Source: Oegoconia quadripuncta (lineage: Eukaryota > Arthropoda > Insecta > Lepidoptera > Autostichidae). Taken from it: 64,000 nucleotides of DNA. The position numbers and the translations under genes were made by a program. The notes below the pieces were generated by a model. It was not told the DNA's origin. It saw only the letters and a program-made list of their open reading frames with translations, and did no database searches. Below are positions 1 through 10,126 of this stretch, in pieces (the stretch's first letter is position 1; every line of letters starts with the position of its first letter). The stretch spans positions 11,967,124 to 12,031,123 of the forward strand of contig OX438741.1 of the NCBI GenBank assembly GCA_949316235.1, given 5' to 3'.

Positions 1-932
1 TGTATAAATTGAAGATTTTAGGGAAGGTCGGCGGTACACACCCCCTATAGTTACCCGGCACTCGCTCCTATGTATTACAGTAGGTAACTACTATGCTCAA
101 TGTACTGCTAGATGCACAGAGATGTAACGTATGCGGATGCATCACTGAACCTAACACGGGAAATGTTTGCGAAACCAAAGTATTATTAGGTATATTTGGG
201 GCCGCTCGCTCTAAGTAATTTTGCCGAAACACAGACAGAACCACAACAACTCAGTTACTTACCTACATGACATAATATTTGGGATTAAATAAATTGATTG
301 ATGGATGACCTCTTATCAAAATCTTCGTGTTATCAGCCGTTCACACGTGCGCAAGCTCACACATGACCAACCACCTGTCGTTTTTCGTTGCATATAGTAT
401 ACACATAGATGGCATTAGCAGTTTTTAATAACGACAAATGAATAGATAAAATACAACCCAATATGATAGACTGTACGAAGCTTATAAAGTTGGAGTCTCA
501 AAGTGTTGTTTGTATTTGGTCGGGTTTTACAGAACAGTGCACGGCATGCGCGACAACCAGCTGAGTGTTGATCACGCCGCGTTGCGGCAGTTAGAAAAAC
601 TAAGTATTCAGTCGCATCATATCTGTCCGTCTGGTTCGGTGTCGGTCGGCGGATTTGATAACCTAAAAATCACTGTTGTCACTCCGTCCACTCTCTACAG
701 TGGTTCCTCGTATTCACATCTTTATTTGTTAACCAACTCTGCAAAATATACGGTAAAGGCGCTGAAATTAGTGAGTAACAAGTGTTAGTTGGTGGATACG
801 CACTACCTAGCGTATCCTTCGTGCTGGCTTTTATCGATTTTTCTACGATGAGTGTTACGTTTTGTTTACTTTTTATTTTTGTGTGATTAAAATTATAACT
901 AAAAATGATGTGCGATATTCGACGTTAGTGCA
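1..932. other. upstream region, no recognised gene
   Basis: This stretch lies upstream of the spectraplakin-like first exon. An open frame on the + strand starts at an ATG near 549 and runs to a stop at 786-788; its protein resembles nothing I recognise. It could be chance, a 5' untranslated exon or part of a promoter region. No SINE or LINE signature was seen. Confidence 0.4.
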
Positions 933-948
933 TCAGTGAGATTCAGTT
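933..948 (+). promoter_or_regulatory. possible initiator motifs upstream of exon
   Basis: Two TCAGT motifs (933-937 and 943-947) match the arthropod initiator pattern and lie 50-60 bases before the candidate start codon at 995. No TATA box is obvious. Such a short motif is expected by chance fairly often, so this is only a candidate transcription start. Confidence 0.2.
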
Positions 949-994
949 ATGTGCGAGAGTACGCGCGAAGCTTTGTGTTTTGGATGACAAGAAA

Positions 995-1097
995 ATGGAG
1001 TTTCAGAACGACTTCAGCTTGAAAGAATGGGCGAAGGACAAGCCTTTGTCCATTCTCCAGCTGGATCCGGCAGACCGTGCAGTCTTGAGGATAGCAG
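995..1097 (+). CDS. shot: spectraplakin (short stop/MACF-like) alternative first coding exon, partial gene
   Basis: The exon encodes 34 residues plus one base of a split codon. It starts at an ATG in good context (A at -3, G at +4) and ends at AG|GTGAGT, a consensus splice donor. The C-terminal part reads LDPADRAVLRIA, which I recognise from isoforms of insect short stop and, in variant form, vertebrate MACF1, just before the first calponin-homology domain (ADERD..QKKTFTKWVNKHL). The exon ends in G in phase 1; a next exon beginning AY would give D, exactly what the family needs. Spectraplakins are giant cytoskeletal linkers joining actin through N-terminal CH domains to microtubules through their C-terminus; alternative first exons set the N-terminus before the CH pair. 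The first ~20 residues (MEFQNDFSLKEW...) are specific to this start and not recognised. An in-frame TTG lies 15 bases upstream, but the ATG is the natural start. The CH exon is not visible downstream in this window. Confidence 0.72.
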
Positions 1098-2436
1098 GTG
1101 AGTTTCTTTCTACTTCCTCTAAATGCTGCCAGTATTATTATATGTTTTACACATACGGGCACGCTCGTTCCTTCACTCGGATTTTTTACACATTTAAAAT
1201 CGGGTCATGTTATCATAGTGTTGTGATAGTTGATAAAAACCACGTTTAAACGCGATAAGTTTCTTTACATAGTGTTTGCATTATTTACGAACTCGTACCT
1301 ACATGGCTTACAACAATAACAATCTAGATTACATACCTATACTAAAATCTAGTTTTTTACGTTCGGCCTTGCTAGGTTTCACTTTCAGCCAATGTAATAT
1401 TGATATTATGTTTAGCTAGGTAGGTATATATATTAATTTACATACAGAAAAAAATCGGCACTATCTGCTGTATTTTTTTTTAAGCAGGTAGGTAAGTGTG
1501 AACCATGTTTGTTTTTGGGTGGCCTGTAGTATTTGTTCGGAGCTCAAAAATTTGTTATAATCAAAGAAATTGACGTTGACTCGGGGGCAGTAAGCAACCG
1601 TTTCATAATGGTTACCTATTGTAGGTACCTATCTGTTCAAATGGTACCTGTAATTTTCAGTTTTTAATGGAAATTATTTTTCTTTATTTTTATTGAAATC
1701 GTAAGTTGCTGGGCACAGGACATCATCCATCACGGCTATCGGGATTTCAATTGATTATTTTCATTCGGTTAAAAACCGAAATAATCGTTACCAGACAGTT
1801 TCTGTTAACCGTTATATGATGTCAATACCTTATCATTTCGGTAAATAACCGTACATCCATGCGCATTAATAATCCGTATTCCAGCACCTCAATGATAAAC
1901 CAAAATTTTCCTCATTTATTATCGCCTGCATGTTCCGTCGTCCTGGCGGTTTTTTCATGGACTTAATGATTAGGCAACTATGGAATGAGTATACCTAATT
2001 GGTTTCTACGTTGGAAAATTGGTATCTAGTTGTCCTCTTCCTTACCTATCTAAGCCTAAGTAGGTACCTAGAAGGTGGTTCATTTTCGAATTTCGTTTTA
2101 ACTAGCCAGTACTCATCCGAGTAAGTAGGTAGGTAGGTAGGTCGGGCTGGATGCGCGATATTAAGTAGATAGGTATCTTCCTGCTGCGCGGTAGGTAGGT
2201 AGGTACTATTGCCGCGTTAGTTTTCGACATTATCTCGTGCAAGAAGGGTTGGCTTATTAACGTCGATGGTGGATATTAAACTGTTTAGTAGGTACATACA
2301 CCACGTATATATCCACTTTTCATCCCAAACTTTCTAACAATAAGATACGGGTACCAAAGCCAAAATTCTATATGCCGCTGTTTATTCTTGAACGAACAAA
2401 CAGACGGAAGGATGCCTATTATGAGAAATTAATTTC
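1098..2436. other. intronic stretch with GTAGGTAC-type motifs, no gene
   Basis: AT-rich sequence with many TAGGTACCT/GTAGGTA motifs. Short (GTAG)n arrays lie at about 2125-2142 and 2191-2205. No open frame or repeat family with a recognisable protein was found. Confidence 0.5.
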
Positions 2437-2560
2437 GTTGGGTTCGCCCGCATAAAATTGCCTTATCGCGGCTTGTTTCAGGATGATAAGGTAGCCCATG
2501 TTCTTCTCGTGATCCCAGGCTACCTCTTCGCCAAATTTCAATACAAACGATTCAGAGATT
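2437..2560 (-). repeat. old retroelement tail of the TTCGCCCGC type
   Basis: Contains TTCGCCCGC, a CGCGG block and the phrase CAGGATGATAAGG...CCCAGGCTACCTCTTCGCCAAATTTCA. It matches the sequence at 54718-54835 (same strand relation of blocks) and so is an interspersed repeat, probably a LINE 3' end. Coding sequence is not seen. Confidence 0.4.
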
Positions 2561-2632
2561 TAGTCGTGATAAGGCAATAAATGTAGACCGAAAGACTTAC
2601 TCCAAAAAAGGAGGAAGTAGGTACTATGCTCG

Positions 2633-2790
2633 TCTGTTTTTTTTATTATGAACAACGGGTTGGTACTTGACCTCAATCACACCTGATGTTAAGTGAAGAT
2701 GAGGTCGAAGGTTGAAACCCCAACACATTTGAGGGACTGGCTATCTTATCACTGACAGCCGGAACACAATAATGCTATTAACATTTTTTA
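2633..2790 (-). mobile_element. tRNA-derived SINE, family A, 5'-truncated
   Basis: A leading T-run (the poly-A tail on the minus strand) is followed by the family A 3' body (TTGACCTCAATCACACCTGATGTTAAGTGAAGATGAGGTCGAAGG when read on +). The tRNA-like head is missing. The same body is complete at 61499-61833. Confidence 0.75.
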
Positions 2791-3402
2791 TGTATATTCA
2801 GTCATATTTTCGACAATTTTTAACCAGGGTGGTCACATATAAATTTGGTTAAGAGCTGATGATGCACTCCGAAGATAGAGATAGGACCTTACTGAAATCG
2901 GTGGTTTTGCCAATTTTGCCGCTTCAATTATTATATTAGTGCACTTCTCCATTCCATTCCGTATTCCTCCGACTGAATAGATAAAGTCGACTAAACATAG
3001 CCTCTGCAATCAGAGGTAATAAAACCGTTCCCATTACAAAGGGCACTAAAATTCGACGTACCTACTGCGTAAGTGAGAGGTTGCCGGCCCGGCAAAAATA
3101 ATTACTCTTCTCTCTTATAATCTAGAACACAATCCGACACAAAACCATTGTAATTGCAATACTTGATATGGTAGGTAACTTGGGTTGTACAGTGTACAAG
3201 CGAAAGTGCAGCATAGCTTACTGCATTCTATTTTATGACTGCAGCTGTAGGTATTCCAAAGGCAGATGTCATGTAAATGAGATTTTATAGACCAAGGTGC
3301 CATTTATTTGTGTGTATAGAGGTACTTGCAATACTTATACAGTTACCATAAGTTCCGTTTATACCGGACTGTCCCGTATTTACTATTTGTCCTGTATTCG
3401 GG

Positions 3403-3643
3403 ACAGACAGCGCCATCTAGTTCCACACTAAGCAACTAGGCTTGTATTGTGGATACCAGATAGTTGATACACTACACAAATACACTTTTTTTTATTAAAT
3501 AAATACATATATAAATGAAAAACATCCATATCTCGGGTGCACATGTCCGTATTCATCATACAAACATATGCCCCTAGCGGGATTCGAACCCGCGACCTTT
3601 TGGCATAGCAGCAGAGTTTCTAACCTCTGAACCAGCAGGTCGT
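3403..3643 (-). mobile_element. tRNA-derived SINE, family B, near full length
   Basis: On the minus strand it starts with a tRNA-like head: GACCTGCTGGTTCAGAGGTTAG, then a B-box GGTTCGAATCCCGC. The body continues through a T/A-rich segment and ends in GGAACTAGATGGCGCTGT. It matches copies at 23312-23533 and 54052-54306. It is a retroposon head and not a working tRNA gene: it is embedded in a longer repeated unit. Confidence 0.8.
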
Positions 3644-3649
3644 TAAATA

Positions 3650-3703
3650 TTTTTTTTTTATGCACAACGGGTTAGCACTTGACCTCAATCACACCTGATG
3701 ATA
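3650..3703 (-). mobile_element. SINE family A, 3' tail fragment
   Basis: A T-run followed by TGCACAACGGGTTAGCACTTGACCTCAATC, the 3' end of family A in reverse, directly next to the family B SINE. Only about 55 bases remain. Confidence 0.6.
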
Positions 3704-3994
3704 TATAATTAGATAGAGAGATAAACAAAAGGCCACCAATAAGAGGAGACAACGCGTGATTACTAGACGCCCATTACTAGAGATGGGCGATAAATAATGT
3801 TCACGATAAAAAAATAACCGTGATCTGCTGAAAACTCACGGGTCATGGCTGGTCATGGTAATTTTTATCGAAAGGAACAACTTTCCAAAGTCACTGTTTT
3901 CATATGATCAAAAGTAAATCAATAAAAAAAATATTACGCACCAATCAGATAGCGGAGTGTGAGTTTGTTTCGACTTAACTTTACTACCGCGTGA

Positions 3995-4138
3995 CGATTT
4001 GTATGGAGAAATGTGCAGCGCCTCTAGCGGATAGTTTGCAAAACGATTTTTTTCATAGGGACTTTTTTCGTAAACGCGAACGCGATGGTAAAGTTGAAAA
4101 CGAGACAAAACTTACACTTCGCACAGTGATCGTCCTTT
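3995..4138 (+). repeat. interspersed repeat shared with 20640-20858
   Basis: The blocks GCAGCGCCTCTAGCGGATAG and GAACGCGATGGTAAAGTT plus AACGAGACAAAACT recur in the same order at 20643-20858, where the copy is split by a LINE tail. The present copy is uninterrupted and serves as the empty-site reference. Nature of the repeat unknown. Confidence 0.6.
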
Positions 4139-4204
4139 CTCAGGTCTTCTTTCGTCGTCAGGTCAGGTCAGACCTTTATCAGGTCGTCTGTCCACCTTGT
4201 GAGT

Positions 4205-4401
4205 GTACCTATGTCCTACACTGCGCTTGCCGGTGCGTGGTCTCCACTCGAGAACTTTAATCTCCCACCGGTCGTCAGTTGTTCGGGCTATATGCACTGC
4301 CCACGGCCACATCAACTTGCTGATCAGCTGGGCTATATCGAATTCATCCGCCTACGGATTTCCGCCGAGCATCGCCCTCCCCATAGCTTGTAGCGTGACT
4401 T
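4205..4401 (-). pseudogene. LINE reverse-transcriptase C-terminal relic
   Basis: Read on the minus strand, one frame gives KVTLQAMGRAMLGG, a stop, then DEFDIAQLISKL, HIARTTDDRW and VLEWRPRTGKRSVG. This is the well-known C-terminal region of a very common insect non-LTR retrotransposon (family consensus like RAMLGVSLRDRIRN..DIAQRISKLKWQWAGHIARR..RW..KVLEWRPRTGKRSVGRPPTRW). One in-frame stop and a deletion of about ten codons show it is dead. Confidence 0.75.
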
Positions 4402-4630
4402 TGATTCTTTTTTTTTTTTCTTTATTTATCCATAGAACATTATTCAAACAATCTTCACTATAAGACGCCTACGAAAACCTGTAAAGGTTTGTGTGTAGTG
4501 CGAATTTGGTCACTGACCCGCCGCGTTATTAATTATTACAAAAGGTATGTAACGTAACTTAAATATAAAACAAGCGAAAACAAGTAGACGTGTCTCTTTA
4601 TCGAAATAAAATTTGTTGGAAAGGCACTTC

Positions 4631-4770
4631 CTACATAGTTCCATTTATAAAGTACTTCTTCAATGCATTTTTACATTGTTTTATGTTATGTGAACATAGT
4701 TCACCAGGAATACTATTTAATATATCTGGTAAAATATAATCCCATATTCTCATGCCATATATACATTATT
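4631..4770 (-). pseudogene. LINE ORF C-terminal relic
   Basis: A minus-strand frame from near 4753 reads MRIWDYILPDILNSI..ELCSHNIKQCKNALKKYFI and stops at 4631-4633. The pattern (LP, then an N/K-rich helix ending LKKYF) is that of CR1/Jockey-type LINE C-termini, such as the LPxxVFPxxYxLxxFKxxVNRxL type elsewhere in this window. A T-rich tail lies at 4405-4430 on the expected 3' side. Family not determined. Confidence 0.5.
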
Positions 4771-5033
4771 AAATTTAGGTAATTTAGGTCTTATGAGGCC
4801 CATAGAGACCACGTTTCAGTGCCATAACTCATCACTGGAAACACACATTGATTAAAAACTTTCGTCTCATATCAATATCTAGGAATTATGGCCACCCTAA
4901 TGCATAACAGACCTTTCTAATGGAATTTACAAATGTTTTGTACTGTTACGTGCGGATGGGCTGCAGAAATGACTTGCAATGAATTCAAGATGAAAGCCTA
5001 CTAGCTCAGGTACTTCTAATTTAAGGGACTCTA

Positions 5034-5135
5034 TGTTATCTGAAACAGCCGGATCTCAACAATGTTATCAACAGCACCGCTTGGCGGCGGATTTAGATAA
5101 GATGATATTGTAACTATTCAGGCGGACGCCTTATT
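5034..5135 (-). mobile_element. SINE family A, internal fragment
   Basis: Contains the reverse of the family A middle: ...CGGCGGATTTAGATAAGATG...CAGGCGGACG. Both the tRNA-like head and the poly-A tail are missing; it abuts a TTCGTCCGCGGCTTCGCC-type retroelement tail. Confidence 0.55.
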
Positions 5136-5329
5136 CTATATACTAGCGTTTCGTCCGCGGCTTCGCCTGCGTGAAATAACTTTATCTCGGATTTGTTTGT
5201 TTATCCCATGGGAACTACTCACTTTATTGGGATAAAAAATATCCTGTTTTAATCCAGGGTATGTTCTACCACATTTCATCAAACAAATACACAAATAAAC
5301 GTCCAAACTTTCTCATTTATAATATTAGT
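5136..5329 (+). repeat. CCGCGGCTTCGCC-type retroelement 3' tail
   Basis: Family signature: CCGCGGCTTCGCC, GGAATAACTTTATC (here variant), TTTATCCC..GGAACTAC, GGGATAAAAAATATCC, and an end in CATTTATAATATTAG. Copies recur at 8806-9012(-), 17608-17813, 53931-54050, 56687-56925 and around 58690-59265(-). The terminal ATAATATTAG suggests a LINE/RTE-type 3' end. No coding sequence. Confidence 0.65.
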
Positions 5330-6788
5330 TGACTAGTTGGAAGTTGATAGTTGAAATTGAATATTAGTTAGCTTAATTGAAAATTAAGTTATCATCTAGA
5401 TAAACAAATCGTGTTAAAAGCTGACACTGGTATTCATAAAACAGCTAATAAACCTGTAAAAATAGTTAAATATGTTTTGTCTCTTTCTAAACTAAATTCT
5501 TAGTTGAATGAGACAAAACAAATTTTTATTAGTTGCTTGTATTTTTTATGAATAACACTGTAAATATGTATTTTGCGTCTTTGTACTCTCTAATATATAA
5601 TAATATATTTTTTTCATCTGTAAAGAGCACTTATTCTCTGGGTCTCACTCTCATCTCACCTCACCGGGGAATCTTCATTTCACGTGATAATATTTTGTTT
5701 CTTTATAGTTTCGGCGAATTTTAACTTGACACAGACTGTCTGATTCTAACAAGTGGTAGCCCAGACAGTGTAGTGTACCCACAAATCAACATGCCCAACT
5801 TTAATGTCTTAAAAAACGACTGACAGCTACATACCCTGTTGTGTATATAACAATTTGTTAAAAAAAAGTAGTGTAATTTTTTCGTCTTTGATGATTACAA
5901 GCTTTGGCGTTCTATTTTCTTTACGGTAAAAAAATAATACGTGAGAGTGAATTCGCGGGAAATCGAACGAAGTTTCACAAAATGAACGCGTTCCAAATTT
6001 AAACCCTGAAAAAAAAGAAATTTTTTTTTTTTGTAATATTCATGTATGGCCAGACCATAATATTAATGCAACGAACTATAAACCAAATCATAAGTAGTTC
6101 ATTCTATCCTACTTTCATCAGTTATCAACATTCTTTATTCTGAAATGATACCACACTATTTCTGCTACAAAGATTGTTAGATTCGAGGGACTGTATTATA
6201 AAACAACCAGTTTACAAGTATTTCGACTAAAATTTCTCAACAATACTGACATAACGCTATCTTGATCAATCACAAGACGCGATTCCTTCGATGTTGCCAG
6301 TTTTTCTGTTGCAACTTGTACACGTTTGTGAAACAGGCCACCGATGACAGAAATTTTCGGAAAAACAAAAAGTTTGGTGAAAATATTCGTATGATCCAGG
6401 CTAGTAGAGTAACACTGGGAGAAATGCGGATGCGCAATCTCTGTTTACGCTCTCTGATGTGCTTTACATAATGTGTTTTATAAATTGCTAAGATATTCCT
6501 GGAACATTGATCGAAAAACTCTCTTAATCAAATTCTCTTTGCGTGTTTTTATTTTTTTATTATTATTTATTCGCAAGCAACAAGTAATCCGTGTCGCACT
6601 TTCACCATTGTCGGCTGTTTCATTAGAATGGAGACAATCAATTCCACCAAGGTCCAATGAGTGAAACGGAACGGTTTCCTTCCAACTACCGTCACGTCAG
6701 TCTATCGGAGTTACTTACTTAATTAATTAGCTAGTTACAGCTACTTAATTACGGAAGAAAATTAATTATAATAAATGTGATTTTGTTG
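5330..6788. other. intronic stretch without recognised features
   Basis: AT-rich sequence with short open frames only. Nothing in the six frames resembles a known gene or a repeat family seen elsewhere in the window. The first copy of a 16-bp target-site duplication lies at its right edge. Confidence 0.45.
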
Positions 6789-7307
6789 TCACCAAATTGC
6801 GTTGAGTGCGATGTGATAGAAGACGCATACCACATAATGATGGAGTGTGTCCGGAACGAGTCCTACAGATTCCAAATATACGTAGAGTATAGGTCGGAGG
6901 ATGTAATACGGCGCTGGCCTCGCCGCTATCGGCAGCGGCACGAGCGCTGTATAAATTGGTTAGGTTGGGGTTGAAATAAGATAATAAATAAATAAATATT
7001 TCGGACACTTACACCAATCATCTAGTCCCAAACTAAGCAAAGCTTGTACTATGGATACTAGATAACGGATAAACATACATAAATATTTATATAAACATCC
7101 ATGACTCAGGGATAAATGTTCATTTCATCACACAAACATTTACCCGTCGCGGGATTCGAACCCGCAACGGTTGGTTTCGCTGACAGGGTCACTATCCACT
7201 ACACCAATCGGTTTCATGTTATCTTAATTTCAACCTTAAGGTAGGCAAGGGTTCGTATAGAGCGACATAGTCACAAAAGTGACCAAGCTCTTTAAATAAA
7301 GATAAAA
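6789..7307 (+). mobile_element. 5'-truncated LINE with 16-bp target-site duplication, split by a SINE
   Basis: The segment is flanked by the exact direct repeat AAATGTGATTTTGTTG (6773-6788 and 7308-7323), as expected for target-primed retrotransposition. The left part encodes SPNCVECDVIEDAYHIMMEC, a C-x2-C-x8-H-x4-C knuckle typical of the C-terminus of R1/Jockey-type LINE ORF2; translation stops at the TGA at 6972-6974. The right end is an A-rich tail (GATAAAAAAA). A family C SINE (7001-7212) sits within the 3' untranslated part. Only the last ~60 codons were inserted, so the copy was dead on arrival. Confidence 0.8.
7001..7212 (-). mobile_element. tRNA-derived SINE, family C
   Basis: On the minus strand: ATTGGTGTAGTGGATAGTGAC (A-box region) and GCGGGTTCGAATCCCGCG (B-box), followed by a body ending near ACTAGATGATTGGTGTAAGTGTCCG. 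It matches 42597-42775. The insertion lies inside the LINE at 6789-7307 and is therefore younger. Confidence 0.78.
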
Positions 7308-7637
7308 AAATGTGATTTTGTTGATATCGGAACGCTTTGTCGAAACCTCGTACGACCAAGAATGGTAAATACTGCGGCTAGCCTACTCTGGACCCTTCTA
7401 GTCGTGCAGTACCTGGGACAACATTTTTATTTCTTTTATTTCTGTACCCCCTCGCGTAGGGTGTCGTGGGATAGGTCGTTCACAAATATTACAGGTCCAT
7501 TGTGAACAGTTTTTCGGTTCAGGAATCTGTTTAAGAAATATTTAAAATGCTAAAGATTTAAATTGCTAATTTGTGTTAGAACCAAGTGTCGTTGTACCCC
7601 CCCGACGGTTAATTTTGGATACCTGGTTCCGTTGTTG

Positions 7638-8065
7638 TGTTGGGGTTTCCGGGTCAGTACGCTTCTTCGACCTTATCTTTACTTAACATCAGGTGTGATT
7701 GAAATCAAGTACGAACCCTAGGTTCCCTAGGTAACAACAAGCAGATTTAGATAAGTTGGTGGTACCTAGCCAGGCAGACATTTAAAATGCCCTACCACCA
7801 ACCAAACCGAGTACTGACCATGTACTCCGCTGGGGATCGAACCCGCGACCTCCGAATCGTAAACCCAATGTTGTTTACATTGAGCGACGGAGGCGGTTAC
7901 ATCTAATATCTGTTATCTCTAACAACCGGAACACGATAAATTTAGATAAGATGGTGGTAGCTAGCCAGGTGTACATTTAAAATGCCCTACCATCAACCAA
8001 ACCGAGTACTAAACATGTACTCCGCTGGGGATCGAACTCGCGACCTCCGATTCGTAAACCCGGTT
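7638..8065. mobile_element. cluster of three SINE family A fragments (+, -, -)
   Basis: 7638-7730 is a 3' body on the + strand (GGGGTTTCCGGGTCAGTACGC...AGGTGTGATTGAAATCAAGTACGAACCC). 7741-7899 and 7908-8065 are two successive minus-strand copies of the 5' half, each with the B-box GGATCGAAC(C/T)CGCGACC in reverse and the head GAGGCGGTT in the first. The second repeats about 130 bases of the first. Nested insertion or local duplication could produce this. Confidence 0.7.
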
Positions 8066-8459
8066 AAAAACCGGTTGTAAAGTATATGTAGAGATAAATG
8101 GATACAAAAAATGCTAACAATCACCCAAAATGTGACCACTGACCAGTTAATGACCTTATCACAAAATTAAAAATAAATGTAACGTAGATACTATAAATGA
8201 ATTGGTCGTAATCGTAACGTAACCCGATAGCGATCGGAGTGATTCAATCGAGATAAAAAAGTGACAAATGGTCTTACAGTGATACATTAAATATCTTGTT
8301 ATCACGTGTGATGGACATGATTTGGTTCTATGATTAATTTACGATGTAATGACATCGTATCCTAAAGCAATGGCTTGAGGATGAAACATAGTTTTCATAC
8401 TTGTGTTCGACCATTTGAAATCAAACTAATATTAAAAACAGTAACAAATAAAGAGATGT

Positions 8460-8705
8460 AATTTAAATATAAACTAGAAGAAATGTAAAAAATTGGGGCC
8501 GCGAGGCAAGGACCCAAAACGCTGGCGGCGTTTCCTCGTTGTATGCAGATACTTAAGCGTTGGGCGAGGAAACAACCAGCTCTCGGGTCACCAGTGACAT
8601 CGACTAAGCGCTTTGAAATATCGAAGAAAAATTTAGGAGCGCCAGGCCCCCAAGGACCTAAAGTTTCGACTCCGAAAGCTAGGAAAATGTATTCGGAACC
8701 GATGT
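8460..8705 (-). pseudogene. LINE reverse-transcriptase C-terminus relic
   Basis: The minus-strand frame contains ETLGPWGPGAPKFF, ISKRLVDVTGDPRAG and LAQRLSICIQRGNAASVLG. This is the hallmark C-terminus of a common lepidopteran LINE (VETLGPWG..A..LI..ISKRLV..TGD.RAG.FL.QRIS.AIQRGNAASILG). The upstream side at 8710-8775 is a (TAGAA)n-type simple repeat with TATTTGACCCAATAAACGACAC, which belongs to another element's tail, so the LINE is truncated at its 5' side. Confidence 0.75.
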
Positions 8706-8707
8706 CT

Positions 8708-8780
8708 CTATATTTGTAGAATAGAATAGAATAGAATAGAAAAATTTTATTTGACCCAATAAACGACACACAATTTTTAT
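8708..8780 (-). repeat. (TAGAA)n-tailed retroelement end
   Basis: Five TAGAA units followed by TTTGACCCAATAAACGACAC. The same tail occurs at 32675-32718. On the minus strand this is a LINE or SINE 3' end with a (TTCTA)n tail. Confidence 0.55.
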
Positions 8781-8805
8781 ATTATTTTTTATATAATTTT
8801 TTTTT

Positions 8806-9012
8806 GTACTAATATTATAAATGCGAAAGTTTGGATGTTTGTTTATTTGTTTGTTGCACAATCACGGGGAAACGGCTGAACAGATTTGGCTAAAATTCGG
8901 TATATAGGTAGAACATACCCTAGATTAAAACTTTTGTCCCGACAAAGTGAGTAGTTCCCGCGGCATAAATAAATTTCCGCGTACAGTTCTTCCACGCAGG
9001 CGGTAAGCTAGT
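8806..9012 (-). repeat. CCGCGGCTTCGCC-type retroelement 3' tail
   Basis: Reverse copy: CTAATATTATAAATGCGAAAG at the left, then AATCACGGGGAAACGGCTGAAC, TAGGTAGAACATACCC, GACAAAGTGAGTAGTTCCCGC and GCAGGCGGTAAGCTAG. Same family as 5136-5329. Confidence 0.65.
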
Positions 9013-9059
9013 AATAAAATAAAGATAAACTTGCAGGTCACATAAGTCGCCTCGCCAAA

Positions 9060-9245
9060 GTCAGTAATTCAAAGGGTTATGTATACGCTTTTTCAATAAG
9101 GTTCCTATTGATTTACAAAATCTTCCTTTCAATAAACTTAAAGATACTATAAAACAGAAACTTATTAAGAAAGCATATTATAAAATATCAGATTATTTAG
9201 ATGATAAACATTCATGGACATAACCAGCTCGTTCGCATAGCCAGG
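9060..9245 (+). pseudogene. LINE ORF C-terminus relic
   Basis: The + strand shows VPIDLQNLPFNKLKDTIKQKL-type coding (RVPIDLQNLPFNKL then IKQKLIKKAYYKISDY), matching the better preserved copies at 9596-10110 and 13604-14225. Preceding sequence retains NSKGYVYAF-like codons with at least one frameshift. It is an older, diverged member of that LINE family. Confidence 0.6.
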
Positions 9246-9369
9246 CTATTTCACAAAATGAAATATTATTGTGTCTTTTTGTAATATAAAAACACATATG
9301 TAGACGGTACCCTACGTGACTCTATTGCTACCTTGGACCCCAGACTAATTAAAGATGGGAATTTAAGGG

Positions 9370-9512
9370 TGAGAAGTAGGTAAGAAAGATCGTCGATCGA
9401 TTGGTTAGTCAAACGGTATCTGTCGATCAATTAAAGCTACCCGACCAGTCGATCAACATCGATCGACGTTGACCGATGCCGTCGATCGACAATCGATCGA
9501 TTGGTCTAGTAA
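9370..9512. repeat. GATC-rich cluster
   Basis: At least eight GATC motifs occur in about 130 bases, mostly as TCGATCGA, TCGATCAA or TCGATCGATTGG. The block CGATCGATTGGT appears at both ends in the same orientation. No coding sense; origin unknown. Confidence 0.5.
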
Positions 9513-9595
9513 CACCCTAAGGCAACTAGCACATGGTAGCTTAACTGCTTGACCGATTTTGAAGTGCATAGCTATCGTTAGATTCATCTTGATAC

Positions 9596-10110
9596 CTGGA
9601 GTGTCAATGGACTGGAATGGCTTCTCAATACAATTATAAGAATTTGATATCGCAAAAAAAAATTTAAACCTTATTCGCCAAAAATAGTGATAGGGCACAA
9701 TGGTAATACAAGGAATAAGAACCAGTTATCTGTTTATTTTAGCCGACATCACAAAGTTAGTAAATCCTTCCAAGGGCAATGTATACGCTTTTATAATAAT
9801 GTTCCAGTAGACATTCAAAGTTTGCCTTTAAATAAATTTAAAGCAATCATAAAACAGAAATTATTAGCAAAAGGCTATTATAAAATCACTGACTATTAGA
9901 ATGATAAGCAAGCATGGACGTAGCTGTATTCATATAATTATCAAATCACAAATTGTAACCCATAATCTGTTTAAAAGAGCAACCCTAGAGTTTCTTGCTC
10001 GTTCTTCTCTGGGGAGTCAGCTTTGGGAATGAGTAGTAAAGTTAAATGTAATATTAATAGTGACGTTTTCAAGTGATAGTTTTATCCTATGAAATAAAAT
10101 ATTTTGATTT
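9596..10110 (+). pseudogene. 5'-truncated LINE: RT C-terminus plus 3' UTR
   Basis: The frame contains NTRNKNQLSVYFSRHHKVSK, IRFYNNVPVDIQSLPLNKFK and IIKQKLLAKGYYKITDY, then a stop at 9897-9899. This is the C-terminus of a CR1/Jockey-type reverse transcriptase. The 3' UTR runs through GAGTTTCTTGCTCGTTCTTCTCTGGGGAGTCAG to an A/T-rich end near 10110. The minus-strand copy at 13604-14225 is closely related. Confidence 0.75.
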
Positions 10111-10126
10111 AATTCATATGATACAT

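Noticed and set aside
3570..3643. tRNA gene on the minus strand
   Set aside because: The A-box and B-box are part of a ~240-base repeated SINE (also at 23312 and 54052), so this is a SINE head. The same applies to heads at 7150-7210, 12017, 24397, 42720-42775, 43227, 54838, 55935 and 61499.
4199..4463. plus-strand ORFs over 4199-4463
   Set aside because: The minus strand of this region encodes a clear LINE C-terminus; the plus frames are its shadows.
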